Shown piece by piece: positions 22,499-34,030 of a stretch of 64,000 nucleotides of DNA. This stretch comes from Gremmenia infestans (Eukaryota > Ascomycota > Leotiomycetes > Helotiales > Hamatocanthoscyphaceae): NCBI GenBank assembly GCA_032629725.1, contig JAFEVB010000012.1:1240001-1304000 (forward strand). The letters are read 5' to 3'. The position numbers and the translations under genes are program-made. The notes beneath the pieces were generated by a model. That model was not told the DNA's origin. It saw nothing but the letters and a program-made list of their open reading frames with translations, and made no database searches. Within the stretch, counting starts at the first letter, position 1, and each line of letters opens with the position of its first letter.

Positions 22499-23580
22499 TT
22501 AATCAAGTCTTTTCCAGCGAATCTTCATATCTCGGTCAGGAGCCATAGCAATGAAACCGGCAAATCTTCTATCGCCTGAGCTTCCTTCTCAGACACAGTG
22601 CCATCAGGCCAAGTCCATTCCATAAATTCAATGTCAAACTTGTTGGCAATTATGGCGATAGCAAGTAAGATCTCTTGCTTTGCAAAGTGACGCCCAGAAC
22701 ACATTATATATTATCCACCTACAGTACGTTGCGAGCATGGTTAGCGTATCTCTGATTCTGATGGATTTGCGTTGGAAGATATTCGGCAGACCCCAAACGA
22801 GTGGACCTGCGATGTCATCAAATTCCCAGTAGGTTTTGACAAATCCCGGGTTCAACTTGATGATTTCGGAGCCGAATAAAGTAGCTATTGCACTCTCGGC
22901 CATGTTGACTTTGAGCATATCGAAAAGCTGAACCGTGGCCCAATCTCCCTTGCTCTGTTTGTCTAGTCGATTCGAAAGGAAGTCGCAAAACGACTCGGCA
23001 AGGGCATCAGAGTACTCTCGTTTTGTAAGATATTCAGCAAACAGGCATTCATGCTGAAGCCAATAACGCTGGTCTTCAGGAGTATTTTCAGCTCCCGGTG
23101 CTGGAGTCTTTTGCCTGCCAGATGCATTTTTGGCGAATTTGCTGATTTCCTCTTTAGACATGTCCCAGTGCTTTTCCAGTAATATCAATTGAAGGAAGTT
23201 TCCATCGAGAATATTTGGTGATCCAAACACTCTTTGTACATTCTTCATACCAATCACTGTGTAGGCAGATCGGAGCGACATTGAACTTGATTATATTGCT
23301 CTTCGTATAATTTAGCATCTCACTACGGCAATTTTTAATTATTACACAAATTATTCCTAGAGATGGATAGAGCTACTTGCTTCGCTCGATCCATAAAAGT
23401 TCCAGCATCAGTCAAGTACTGAATTGTTTTGGTGACATAAGGGATAGTATCGTCGAGCTGGGGAGGTCCTTTGCTATTCGGTGACCGGAGAAGCAGTATC
23501 AATAGTACGATAGACCCAATGGCTAGAGGTAAGGCCATTGGCCATGATAGATTAGAAATGGAAGTGTCGAGAGCAGGCAT
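22499..23580 (-). pseudogene. cytochrome P450 pseudogene with central deletion
   Basis: The 5' part is well preserved. Exon 1 (23580-23348) has a membrane anchor; a 62-bp intron leads in phase to exon 2 (from 23285), which encodes SAYTVIGMKNVQRVFGS and continues through the B-F region to SIRIRDTLTMLA near 22730. The next recognisable segment, in another frame, begins CSGRHFAKQEILL at about 22705. That is the heme-Cys loop and L-helix, followed by FDIEFMEWTWPDG and, after another frame change, APDRDMKIRWKRL. The I-helix, ExxR, PERF region and the FxxGxR part of the heme loop (about 200 residues) are gone. The product cannot fold as a P450. It resembles the same broad clade as the intact gene at 2493-4283 but is not a close copy. 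Confidence 0.85.
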
Positions 23581-24163
23581 TGCACCGCGTAGGATGAAGA
23601 AAAAGCTGCTAGAAGACTAAGTACTACTATCAGAATGAAATCATGAGGAGAGAGTAGAGCATGTAAGCTTACAGTATCTCATGATTTCTCCAACGTGCCA
23701 AAATTCAATAACTGGTAAGTTGGCAAGTTATTGTTTAACCTTTCTCGGTACATAGATATAGCGCTTATAAGTTGTAACAGAGGCATTGTGGCTTTGCATT
23801 AGATCATCGGCGCTACTGACCCGCGCCTATATATAGTTAGATAGCGAAAGGAGCTTTCTCGCTTTATCTTAGATTTCAAAAAGAGCTACTTGCGTATCAT
23901 ATCTCTATCTTACTGCAGGGGCAATCACGTACTTCGTGGGGCGTACAAGTACGGTAGTTTGTATCGCGGTAAATCCTCACTTTAGAAAGAAACGGGGCTC
24001 GAATACTTTTGCGCCGCACAGCGAGCTTATATTTTATTTTTATTCTCAGATAAAGATATCTGCATTATGAATACACTGCAAATAAAAGGATGGCAAATTC
24101 GTTTGAAACTTGGAGTCAAGGACTTGTTAGATGTATTGAAATATGAATTGGTACAGTCTGCAA

Positions 24164-24850
24164 CTATTGCGTTTTGGAGCGATTTGCAAATCTCCTTTGA
24201 AAGATAGATGTTTCCATCTTTTGGCATGCCAATTCTCAATCGGTCGTCAGGTGCCGGTAAAAAGGCTGATACCCTAGCATGCCACCAATCCATCTACCCA
24301 CCACAATACCCATAACCCGCGAAACAGTCTGACTAAACGGTATCCACCCAGGGAGAACAACATAGGTTCCACCAGCATCAAAGAACACAGGATTGAGCTC
24401 AAACACACTATCCGTTCTCTCCCCTGACAACAAGAATTTCACCACCGTGTTTCCATCTTCCTGCCGCGGCAGTGATAGCGGATATGAAGCGTGGTTCACG
24501 TATGGCTTGATGCTAACCCTGCCAACCTCTGGTGACAAGATCTCCTCTTTGCCGTTGAGCTCGAGACCCATTCTGCCCTGGATGCATTCTATGTATTCTT
24601 CCTGGACGTGGAAATGGACGGGCGGTTTCTTGTCGAAGAACTCGGCGCCTTTTATTAGGTCTATGATTATTTCGAGGGCGAAGGATCGGTCTGGGTGGTT
24701 TACTAGACGGCCGGTTACTGCGCCTTTAAAGCTGGGGGGTAGTTAGTTATTTGGTGGATTGCAAGGAGAATGAAAAGAAGGAGGGCTTTACACTATGACA
24801 GTAGTATCTGTCTCTGCATGTTGCATAGCGCCTACGTCTGTGTTCGCCAT
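24164..24850 (-). pseudogene. cupin-fold protein gene, truncated by nonsense codon
   Basis: Exon 1 (24850-24792) and exon 2 (from 24731), joined by a 60-bp intron with donor GTAAAG, give a 184-residue frame ending at 24236. The cupin core is clear: HFHVQEEYIECIQGRMGLEL and KPYVNHASYPLSLP. A membrane-like tail follows (SRVMGIVVGRWIGG, LGYQPFYRHLTTD). Directly after the TGA the same frame continues with ELACQKMETSIFQRRFA to a second stop at 24164, which looks like the true family C-terminus; a Trp codon would fit at the stop. Compared with relatives I recall, about 30 residues also seem missing between VFF and DAGG. It is either a pseudogene or a shortened protein. The function of this cupin family is not established. 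Confidence 0.7.
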
Positions 24851-26192
24851 TGTGAGAGTGTCGTTGCTGCTTCTTGGTCACAAAATGATGTGACTTGATG
24901 AATTCAAGATATAGAAATGGAATTTCGAGAATAGAAAATTATACAGAAATGTATCATGCCATTACTGTTCCATAGTAGTACGTACATTTTGTTTGCACAA
25001 GTGCTATATCCTATTCGAATTTGTATCAGCATTCCCTTGCCTTACTCCGTAAGCGAGGTGGGGTGGATTTAAGGGTCCTGCTACTAGTAGCCCGGCAATC
25101 ACACGGAAGTACTCGATCTACTAGTAGTGAGACTAATGCAGCGATCGGCACTATAAAACTTCAAGGAAACTTAGATTCGTTTACTGCGTAATATTACCTC
25201 TGATCCTTCTATTAATCAATAGAAATCGCGTTATTGGGCCCCTGCAATGGATATAACCTCTTAAGTCCTGCGTATGTGGTTGCCAGTCACAAGCTGGATA
25301 ACAGGCTCAGCGTAAGCGACGACTGTACATATGTAGGCTATACGAGGTGCATAGCTAACGTTTTTATTACGGCCTATGCAGAGGCTTAAGGATGCTGCGG
25401 CTCAGCTATATGTGTTAATAAATTACTGTTTAAAATAGTCACTATTAGCAAAGATTCGAAGTAGACTAACTAGACCTAGCATTTTGATAGAGAAGAGAAG
25501 ATAACATAGTTTTGAGTACCAAGCTGTGAATTTGAACAATGCAATAGAATTTAGAGAAAGAACATTCAAAGTCATTTTACTCTACCTTACTTGCGCTTAA
25601 GCTAACTTAGTAAAAATACCGACTTCAGAGGCTAATTGAATGGTAATATACTATGGAGGTGGGTTCTGCACTATGTAATTAATAGACCAACCGATTCGAG
25701 TATTCTATCCTAGCGCTCTATACAGCTGAACTAGTATAGAGATAGATAGACTCTTAATCGGAGATTGATAGATACCGATTCTAATACTGGCTCAACTTTT
25801 AGTATTACTAGTTCAGTCAGAACCTGTAGTAGTATTACAGGCTTGCTTTTCCCTAGAATCCTTTATTCCTTCTTGGCCTCAATTCTTTCTCGCTATTCTT
25901 TCTCGAATCTCGACTAGATATGGCGTATTTTGCCTGTTCAAGACATATACGGGACTACTAAGTGGGAACAAGCGGAGGCCATAGAAGTTGAATACTCAAG
26001 AGTTCGATGCCACCGGCCTATTGCGGGGCTAACGATAAAGTGATATAATCAAGTACGGAAATCATAGAAAACGTAGGTTATTAAGTTCAATACTATGTAT
26101 GCATCTTACTTACAACTATAGATTCTTTGAGTATTCTTTGAGTATGCCTATTGTTCAGGGCCTTGTTTACAGGGGATTCCAGGCTCAGGAAG
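24851..26192. other. A+T-rich intergenic region
   Basis: About 1.3 kb with no supportable gene. 25330-26150 is rich in TA steps and short inverted or AT motifs, consistent with mutated repeat debris, but no element ends could be defined. Confidence 0.5.
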
Positions 26193-27245
26193 TTAGGAAA
26201 TAAGCGAATCACCTCTCGCAACCTTTTCAAAAGCCTCCGCCCTAATTTGCTGCAACTCACTCTTCCTCTCATGAAGTTGTTCCTGCGCCTCCCTCACAAC
26301 CGCCGCCGCCGCCGTTGTTCTCTCATCAGCAGCCCTCAACTCTTGCATCATCCTCTGCCCCGCCTGCACAATTAACAGCTCAGAATCGCGAATGCGATCC
26401 CTCACATCCATGGCCACGAAAGAATTGTTAAACATCACATCCAAAGTACCTGTCTCCGCTACGTGCAAGACCCCCAAATTTTGCACAGCAGGCTGCTGCT
26501 CCCACGCCTTGTTCATCAGCATCTGAACCTGCGCAACGCTGGCTTCCGCATTCGACAGGCTGTTGGCTCGCGCGATACCGGCGAGCACACCGCGCCAGTA
26601 CGCGGCGCCCAGAGCCTCTTTGATGTGGAACGTCGCCACAGCGAGGGCCTTCTTTGCTTCGAGGAGCAGGGCGCGCGCTTGCGTTTCGGTGTCGAGATGC
26701 GCTTGCATGGCGCTGACGAATTCAACAGCTTCGTGCACGGCTTTCTCCTTCTCGTCCTCGCCAGGGATCTCAGGAGTCGGTCCATTGAACAGGGACGTGT
26801 AGAGGTCGTCTAGCTCTTGCTGAGCAGCATTATGGGTTGATGCTATTACCGAAAAGTCGGAATTCTGCTTGGTGGCGTCGGCGAGGTCACGGTTTAGTTG
26901 CTCGAGTAATTCTTTGACGTTCTCTTTCTCTTGTACGGCTTCCTGCCATTCGCGCTCTCCTTTGGATGCTTCGACCTCGAATTTCTCTTTCTTGCCGCGG
27001 ATGTTGTAGGCTAGGCGTCGTACATGCGAGTCTCTATACTTTTTATGTTTCTGAAGCCCGATATTTACTTTCCAAGAGGTCGTCAGGAGCTTTTTCTTTG
27101 CTTCGGGGATATCTTTCATCAGTTTGTTGATGTAAAGAGAGTTTTGCTGGAGAGCTGGGGGACCATATTCAGTTTCTAAAAGCGATTTCTGCAGTCGAGT
27201 GTTATCTGCAGCTGTGGCCAGAATTCGGTCCTGAATTGTGGACAT
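26193..27245 (-). CDS. uncharacterised coiled-coil protein
   Basis: A single-exon frame of 350 residues starting MSTIQDRILATAADNTRL. Nearly the whole protein is predicted helical and charged. Residues about 85-130 (KKEKFEVEASKGEREW, EKENVKELLEQLN) and about 285-340 (AADERTTAAAAVVREAQEQL) have heptad-like patterns. A central part (about 185-275) is Ala-rich helical and contains AYWRGVLAGIARANSL. There is no TM segment, enzyme motif or signal peptide. Codons are G+C-rich and there are no lesions, so it appears to be an active gene amid decaying neighbours. I do not recognise a named family; a structural or adaptor role is only inferred. Confidence 0.75.
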   Translation of the reverse strand: MSTIQDRILATAADNTRLQKSLLETEYGPPALQQNSLYINKLMKDIPEAKKKLLTTSWKVNIGLQKHKKYRDSHVRRLAYNIRGKKEKFEVEASKGEREWQEAVQEKENVKELLEQLNRDLADATKQNSDFSVIASTHNAAQQELDDLYTSLFNGPTPEIPGEDEKEKAVHEAVEFVSAMQAHLDTETQARALLLEAKKALAVATFHIKEALGAAYWRGVLAGIARANSLSNAEASVAQVQMLMNKAWEQQPAVQNLGVLHVAETGTLDVMFNNSFVAMDVRDRIRDSELLIVQAGQRMMQELRAADERTTAAAAVVREAQEQLHERKSELQQIRAEAFEKVARGDSLIS

Positions 27246-27997
27246 CTCGAAAGAAATTGTTATACAATCCTCTTTGATTTGGGGCTGGGGCGGGTGGGGG
27301 GAAATAGAGGATATAACAGTTGGAAATCTGTTACATCCTTGCTAGCTGTTTCAGGCAGAATTCTAACATTCCACTAGGAAGGCTGAGCGGGCTTGCTGTG
27401 ATTGGCTGTTTTGTATCTATATGCGGCTCAGTGCAGATGTATAACCGAAACGAGGAAAGCACAAGGAGCGTGGCTGTGGTTTGTGCAGCACCGCAGACAT
27501 CGATTCAGAAACCCAAAAAAAAAGGCTACTATTTAGGAATAGCTTCTGGGAAATATTATACGACTACAGCAAATCTCTAACTACTCGTTTGTTCGCGGAC
27601 CTGTAAGTCAAGAAATCAGCACTCTCGCAGGCAATAGTACTCCGTGCTGCTGAAAAGTAATTTGATTCCTTTCTTAGGTTTAAATGATACGCTTTAAATA
27701 GTGCACATCCTGTTTGCCTAATCAGGTGTCTAGAAATGGTATTTAGGCCTAGCAGACTACTGGTTTATCACCGTAAATTACTATAAAACCTTACTATAAT
27801 AAAAGCGCAGCTCGAATTACTTAGCAGTAGTATAAAATAGAAGTTCTAAAGACAAATATAAGAAATAGAGAAAAAGTAGTATATCGAAGCTTATAGAAGT
27901 TTAGAAACACTTAGCTTCTAGCTTGGCTTTAGCAAGCCTGTTAGGATTAGAGGATCCAGAAAGTGAAGCATGTGGCTGCCAAGGCTTAGCGTGGCGC
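27246..27997. other. intergenic spacer left of the transposon
   Basis: About 0.75 kb with no supportable gene. From about 27640 it is A+T-rich and leads into the transposon insertion site at 27998-27999 (TA). Confidence 0.5.
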
Positions 27998-27999
27998 TA

Positions 28000-28040
28000 C
28001 TCGTTTTCCAGATCACGTGCACACCCCGCTTATGTGCACA
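28000..28040 (+). repeat. left terminal inverted repeat (41 bp)
   Basis: Begins CTCGTTTTCCAGATCACGTG and continues through a second CpA-rich part ending GTGCACA. It is the exact reverse complement of 30518-30558. It contains six CpA dinucleotides, unlike the CpA-depleted interior. Confidence 0.95.
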
Positions 28041-28084
28041 CCTAAAAAATCGCAAAATCCATCCCACTTTCTTATCTAAACTTT

Positions 28085-30010
28085 ATTATAATATAAGCTA
28101 CGAAGACCGTATCTAAAAAGCGATTAATAGGCTGGAATTAGGGGAATTTAGAGACTTTTCCTATGCTGCTAAAGCTCTAGACCTCTAGCGTTCTACGGTT
28201 TCCTATTATGCCTAAGGCAAAACTTGTTTATATGCCTATTTTTTATCTAAAAGCATCTAATATCTTATAACTATATAAGAAAAGGTTCTAATAGGTTATA
28301 TTAACTATCTTATAAACCGTAGGATGCTTCCTATATTATAGATTATTAGAAATATTATAGAGAAGATAATTAAAAAAGAGGTTAATAAGAACTAGACAGC
28401 TGATTTTATTACTTAATACTTAGACTAACTTCTTAGTATCTACCTTAAAAATATTAATAATAACTATTATAAATCTAAATATAGGCCTTTATATAAGCAC
28501 TTCTTTAGCTTAGTAAGTCGATTGCATTTATATTTATTAAGTAATTGCATTTTCTAGATCACGTGTTAATATATTATATTTTTCCTCTAGTTTTAATATG
28601 CTATTAAAACCTACTATATTATAGGTAAAAACGTATATAACTAGGATAAGAAAGGGTTTATACTAGGAACTATTAGAAAGATGCGCCGAATTATAAGTAA
28701 AGAAGCATATAATTTAAGTAGAGTTACCTAAGCAACCTAAGATAGAAGCAGGGAGTTTATTAGCTTTCTAGCTTTTGTTTTAGCTACTAGCATTGCTAGC
28801 GCAGCTACTCTACTATATTAGGGGAAATTAGGTGACCTTTAGGATACGTAGGTTGCTGATATAAAAGATAATAATTACGTTTATTTTAGTGCTAGTGAAA
28901 ATAGGTGGACTACCTATGCTTTTAGCTTTACTTAGCTAATAAAAGTCTTTAATAAAGAGACTAAAGCAGCTGCTAAAGGGAGAAGACGCCTTCTATTAGT
29001 AGATAGGCACTTAAGTTATATTAATTTAGGGTTTATAAAAAAGTATAATAAATATAGCATTATACTTCTGATTTTACCTCTTTATTTAATATATTAACTA
29101 TAACCCCTAGATCGCGGTTTATTTGGACTACTAGCCTTCTAATATATATAGTTTCTTAACTTATAGCACTATATAATAGGTAGAAAGGTTAATATAATAA
29201 AACGCTTTTTCTATACGATTTTTAAGTAGACATAGAAGGCCTCTTTTACTAAGGCTAATATCCGCTCTACTTAGGCTAAATATAGCCTTTGGCCATATAA
29301 GCCACAGGTTGTTTTAGATGCTATTAAGCGTCCTAATGCCCTAGAAACCACACTTAAGCGTCTATATCTCCTTAAAAGCTGTTTATTAATACGTAAAGCT
29401 TATTAAACTTTCCAGGCATTACCTAATCTAAGTATGCTAAATATAATTTTTAAGTCTTACTTAAAGCTCTTTGCGTAGTATAGTATTCTTAAGCATAAGA
29501 ATATTACCTTAGAGAATGCTTATAAAGTAGAGAAAGAAAAGCGCTAGCGTGGAAAAAGACTAAATTTAGTTAGTAAAGAGAGTAGGTTAGCTGAGCTATT
29601 TAGCCCCTATAGGATTTAGCGCGCTAACACTTATAAAGAAAAGAAAGCTAGACTTATAGCTATTAAGAAAGAAGAGAAAGGTTAAAAGAAGAGGGATAAT
29701 AAAAAGAGAAAAGCAAAAGAGGCTATAGAGAAGCAACTAAGGCCAGAGCAAAGAGCAGTATTAGCAGCTTAAAATCGGGCTAAAAAGGAGGCTAAAAAAG
29801 CATATAGTAAAGCATTAAAGGCAGCTAGGGAGGCTAAAAAAGCTATTGTATTAGAGGCTATTAAGATAAAGAAGGCTCCTAAGAAAGCTCTTATTGCAAA
29901 GAGTAAAGTAAAGGTAGTAGTAAAAAGTAGAGCTAAAAAGGGGGTAGAAAGCCTAATTTCTAAAGCTATAACTAGGCAGCGCGTTAGAAAGCTAGCTAGG
30001 TATTAAGACT
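28085..30010 (+). pseudogene. Fot1/pogo-type transposase remnant (CENP-B-like HTH + DDE_1)
   Basis: Translation with stops ignored shows an N-terminal CENP-B/psq-like helix-turn-helix (YEDRI, GEFRDFSYAAKALDL and RSTVSYY) near 28095-28200. The catalytic region includes SENRWTTYAFSF near 28905, then RRLLLVDRHLSYI and LPLYLIY followed by PLDRGLFGLL near 28985-29130. These match the family blocks around the second catalytic Asp (normally DGHGSH), the PPHSSH-like block and the QPLDVG block. A basic Lys/Ala-rich tail ends near 30010. Many TAA/TAG stops lie at positions where relatives have Gln, consistent with CAA/CAG to TAA/TAG mutation. No continuous product is possible. Confidence 0.85.
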
Positions 30011-30517
30011 AGATAAAAAGGGTGTTTTTATACCTGTTCTCGCTATAAAATTTGGTCCTTATAACCTTAAGTGGCTATAGCAATTGCTGAAGGATTAGTA
30101 GGCTAATAAATTTAGACCTGTCTATAATACTATACCCTGCTACTAGCATACTAATTAAAGCTTCCTATATAGACTATATGCCCTGTATAACCCGTAGAGA
30201 CTAGTGCTATATAATAATCCTGTATCCAGCCTAAGAAGAAGCTATTCCTATTAATTAGAGCTATTCCTAGCAATCTAATAGTGTCGCTAATGCGATTTTA
30301 GAGGGAAAAGGTAGCAGATATAGCTAGTAAGCTACTTGATATTAGAAAATTGTTTAGGCACGCTAGAAGCAAATAATTAGCAATCTAAAAACAGGGAAAG
30401 ATTCTCTATTATTTGAAGATAAAGTCTATAACTGAACCTATTATACTAGCTTGAATGTGTGAAAAGTTATTAAGGAAATAAAAGTGCGGGGTTGCCAAAA
30501 TGGTTGGTGTTTATGCC

Positions 30518-30558
30518 TGTGCACATAAGCGGGGTGTGCACGTGATCTGGAAAACGAG
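30518..30558 (-). repeat. right terminal inverted repeat (41 bp)
   Basis: The exact reverse complement of 28000-28040, ending CTGGAAAACGAG before the TA duplication at 30559-30560. Confidence 0.95.
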
Positions 30559-30579
30559 TAAGGCGCATTACTATATTTA

Positions 30580-30655
30580 TTCCGGTTTATTTATAAATAT
30601 AAGCGATTTATAAATCTAAGCGACTTATAAATCTTCTAGTCTATTTATAAATCTT
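30580..30655. repeat. short imperfect tandem repeat next to the transposon
   Basis: Three to four diverged copies of a 17-20-bp unit built on AGCGAYTTATAAATCT lie immediately right of the transposon end. Confidence 0.6.
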
Positions 30656-31470
30656 AGCGCATTCATAAGCTAGCTAAGTTAAGCTATAAATTAAAGTATA
30701 CGTTGTCTCCTTCGGTAGATCAAGTCGATATGCAGCGCCGCCAACTAATACCAAGCTCTTCGCCCTCATCCGTCAGCGATGGGTCAGACATGGAGAGCTG
30801 CTTCGATTTTCCTTCCACCGCTAAGTGGCTGCATGGCGACAAATAAGGCTCTCATGTTCTGTCACATTCTGTAGAAGATGTGGTGGGGGCACCGGCCTTT
30901 ATTTGCTGTTGAATACGGCGATGGTGCGGTCACCAGCAGTCATCCTTCGAGTCCTGCATGAGTTGCATTGGGTTCCGCAATCGTGGTCCAGCTACAGCCG
31001 AGCTGCGTGAGCAGCCGCATTCAGTGGCGCCTATTATTAAACGTAAGATGCTGTACTGCAAATCACCTGGGCACGCCCGGGAATAAGGGAAGGCTCTCAG
31101 CAGCGAACATGGGTTGGGATAACTAAGCCTTCGTGAAGGTTGCATATTCTCTCGTATATGGAAGGCTCCAGCTGAAGCTTGAATATTACTTGTACATGTA
31201 AAGCTCCAGCCTCCATCGTCGCCTGCGATACTTATCTCCACGTTTTTCTTTTTTCAACTATTCTAAAGATATCGGTCTTGTGCTCGATTTTCGACGATCC
31301 GTGACCTTCGAGGATGTCGAGTCTACAATACTCATGATCAGTACCAGCGATGTCCTATAGAAGTCACTCACCGATATCAGCAAGCTCTCCTGTTCCGAGG
31401 AAGCCACTGCCGCCATCGTATACACCTATCGCGCAAAGCCTAGTTTAACCCTCGGTACCGGAGACAAAGC
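30656..31470. other. spacer with weak coding-like fragments
   Basis: About 0.8 kb right of the transposon. Its base composition is less A+T-rich than the element, but open frames are short (for example 30825-31010 and 31241-30930 on the minus strand) and I recognise no domain. It may be debris of further lost genes. Confidence 0.4.
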
Positions 31471-33550
31471 ATGAACGCACCTCAAAGCAAACGGGTGTCA
31501 AATGGAGCATCGGCTGGAAAACGCCGCTCACAATGGTCGCCTTTTATATTGCTGGTATATCTTCTTGCCCTAGATATCAACATGTTTTTAAGCTTACATA
31601 GATACAGCTTTCCTCTTTTCCATTACACATCTCTCAATGCTTATATTCCTCGATAAAAAGCCTGTGTCCAAATATCCCCAGTCATACATTACTACCGCCT
31701 CTACAATTCTGGCATCGCTTTTTGGGCCGGGTCTTAAAGCAGCTTTGGGGATAGCTTTCACCCAGAGGCTGTGGAACATTATGCGAAAATCAGCAAAACA
31801 GCTCCAGACTATTGAACACCTTTTCACGATGCGAAGCAACCCGCTTGTCTCATTGCGCTAGGCAATTTTGCAGTGTGCACCTCTCCTGTCACTTTTCACA
31901 GTCGTGATATGGTCGCTTCAGGTGGCGGTTACTTTTCCACCTGGCGCACTAACGGTAGTTTCACGATCTCATAACACTACCAATGTATCACAGGTGTTAG
32001 CGTTAAACACGTCTTACGTCGGGAATGGTTTACAAGCAGTCTCCAAGCTACATCTATCGCTGTCTTGGATCACAATGAACTTTTCGAACCAGAAAATAAA
32101 TTGTAGGTCTACGCCTATCGATATCAGGCACCTTTCGTTTCATACTGACCTGCCTCGTGAAGGACTTATTCGCTCGATAGCCCCCCAGAATTTGAGCATC
32201 GAGGAGCTGTACTCAGATTGGCCACCCATTCTATGATATCCCGCTCCATTACCACGACGCCGTCACATTGCGGATCAAATTGCACATATTCTCTCGAATT
32301 TGCAGGACCACAGGTTGTTTGTGACCCCCCAAGACTTACCACTGATAGCGTTTCCCGTGGCGAGGTCGTTCCCATCTATTTTCGGAGTTTGGTCGAATCC
32401 TGCAGATGATACAATAATACATTCCAACCCAGAACCTACAGACGCCACTTTCGATCGTCGCGCCGAGTCCAATACTGTCGCAACCTTGAACATTAGCGTC
32501 TATAACCCAAAGTGGTCTTCTGAAGATGGAGGCAGTGTCATCTCTGAGACTTCTTTTCTTTTGTGTAGACCAGGTCAAGCAACGTATCATGTCAATGTTA
32601 CCTACCTCAAAGGTGCCCATACTTTCGACTTCCAGATTGACCTAGAATCCCTTCGAGTTTTGACCGATTTGACCGGGACGGCGCCAGGTATAACATGTTC
32701 GGGGAATTGTAGCTCCGTCGAATAGACAACCGAGGGTCTTCAGTGGCTCAGTGATGCTAACAATATGGCAATCATTGAATCAATGGGCTTGGCTCTTGCC
32801 GGACAATACAACGTTGGACTGGTCACGAACGAGCATTCTTCGTGGTACATTGCTCCTGATGGTACAAATGTGACCTTGGAAGGCCTTCAAACAACCGATG
32901 CGAACTTCGCTGCTGCTCCAGCTGAGATGAACGGGGGACCGAAAAAATAAATTGGAGGTCCTGTGAATGGCACTATCATCGCGAGCACGGGAATGAACCT
33001 TCGAATCAACGATTATAACCTCAAAAACGGCCCCGAACCTTCTATCAATCAAGACATCCTGAACGAGATCTTGCAGAATATAACCATATCGCTGATGAAC
33101 AGCTTCCCGCTCTGGATAATGGAAGTCAACGCAACCCAAACTACATTCAGAAATGTATACTCGTTCTCCAACAAGCTCAATTTGCTACTCCCGTACTACC
33201 TCAGCCTTGTCGTCGCGCTGCCACTTGTTGTCATAGGAGGTCTTTCTCTTTATCAGAACGGTGTTTCGGCAACGGATGGGGGATACTTGCAAATTTTGAC
33301 GACGACAGCTACGAGTAAGAGATTGAATGATAAAGCAGCACTTGGAGCTTTGGGTGGAGCTGAGAATGTCCCAGCTGAGTTGAAGAGTCTGGAAGTTCGG
33401 TATGGCGAGTTGATAGATCAGAATGCTGAATTGGAAGGTCTCAGGAGGCAAAGAGTCGGCTTTGGTATGGAAGATGAGGTAGTGCCTATTCGGAAGGGTG
33501 CGGACTATGGTAGTTTAGGCACTTTGAGGAAGAGTCTTGGTAGCATTTAA
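31471..33550 (+). pseudogene. 'formylmethionine deformylase-like' fungal membrane protein, multiply disrupted
   Basis: Fragments in two or more frames match a large fungal multi-TM family commonly annotated with this misleading name. They include SPFILLVYLLALDINMFL (31530 on), ASLFGPGLKAALGIAFTQRL (31710 on), TFPPGALTVVSRSHN (31935 on), CGSNCTYSLEFAGPQVVCD (32270 on, another frame) and the C-terminal LNLLLPYYLSLVVALPLVV (33175 on), followed by the cytosolic tail VPAELKSLEVRYGEL. In the main frame there are stops at 32234, 32723 (TAG) and 32948 (TAA), and at least one frame change near 32220. The lumenal domain between the TM ends is the worst affected. The family is membrane-bound with a large extracytosolic domain; its function is unknown, and deformylase activity is not supported. 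Confidence 0.75.
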
Positions 33551-33585
33551 TCTTCCGATACTGAAGTGCTTTTATGAAGGGAGAC

Positions 33586-33624
<39 letters not shown>

Positions 33625-34030
33625 AGTTGGATAGGTTGGAGGTATCTTGTTATAGAAGCTGTCCGGCGAAGGAAGGTATCCAGGCTACAACACTACAACT
33701 TATGGGGAGACTCCGACCAAAGCCATATCTAGGCTTCACTGCTCCGGTCCCGGCGGTCCTACTGCATCTGTGTCTCATAAACTGATCTCGATTCACATGA
33801 CATATCGTGAAAAGTAACTCAAATTCGATGTCCCCCTACTGTCTACCTACTACTCTAAATCCGGTATTCGAGAGTTTCGGGGGAAATAGCCTGATTGGGA
33901 AGCGGAGAATGGGACGACAGTTAATCCTATATTGTAGCAAGAATGGTATAAATTTTCTCTTTATACGTAAAGTTCACTTGTTCAAGCTATGGAAACGCTT
34001 CGGGATGATCAGGACTTCTTTACAGGCCAT
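33551..34030. other. spacer between two pseudogenes
   Basis: About 0.5 kb with no gene. It contains the TA microsatellite at 33589-33620. Confidence 0.5.
33589..33620. repeat. (TA)16 microsatellite
   Basis: Thirty-two bases of uninterrupted TA dinucleotide directly after the membrane-protein pseudogene. Confidence 0.95.

Larger units (their letters stand above)
28000..30558. mobile_element. Tc1/mariner-superfamily DNA transposon (Fot1/pogo-like), inactive
   Basis: A 2559-bp element bounded by 41-bp perfect terminal inverted repeats (28000-28040 and 30518-30558) and flanked on both sides by TA (27998-27999 and 30559-30560), the target-site duplication of this superfamily. The interior encodes a decayed transposase on the + strand with DNA-binding and DDE_1-like sections. 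The interior is extremely poor in CpA and rich in TpA; Gln codons have become TAA/TAG, the signature of repeat-induced point mutation. It sits between a coiled-coil gene and a membrane-protein pseudogene. Confidence 0.92.
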
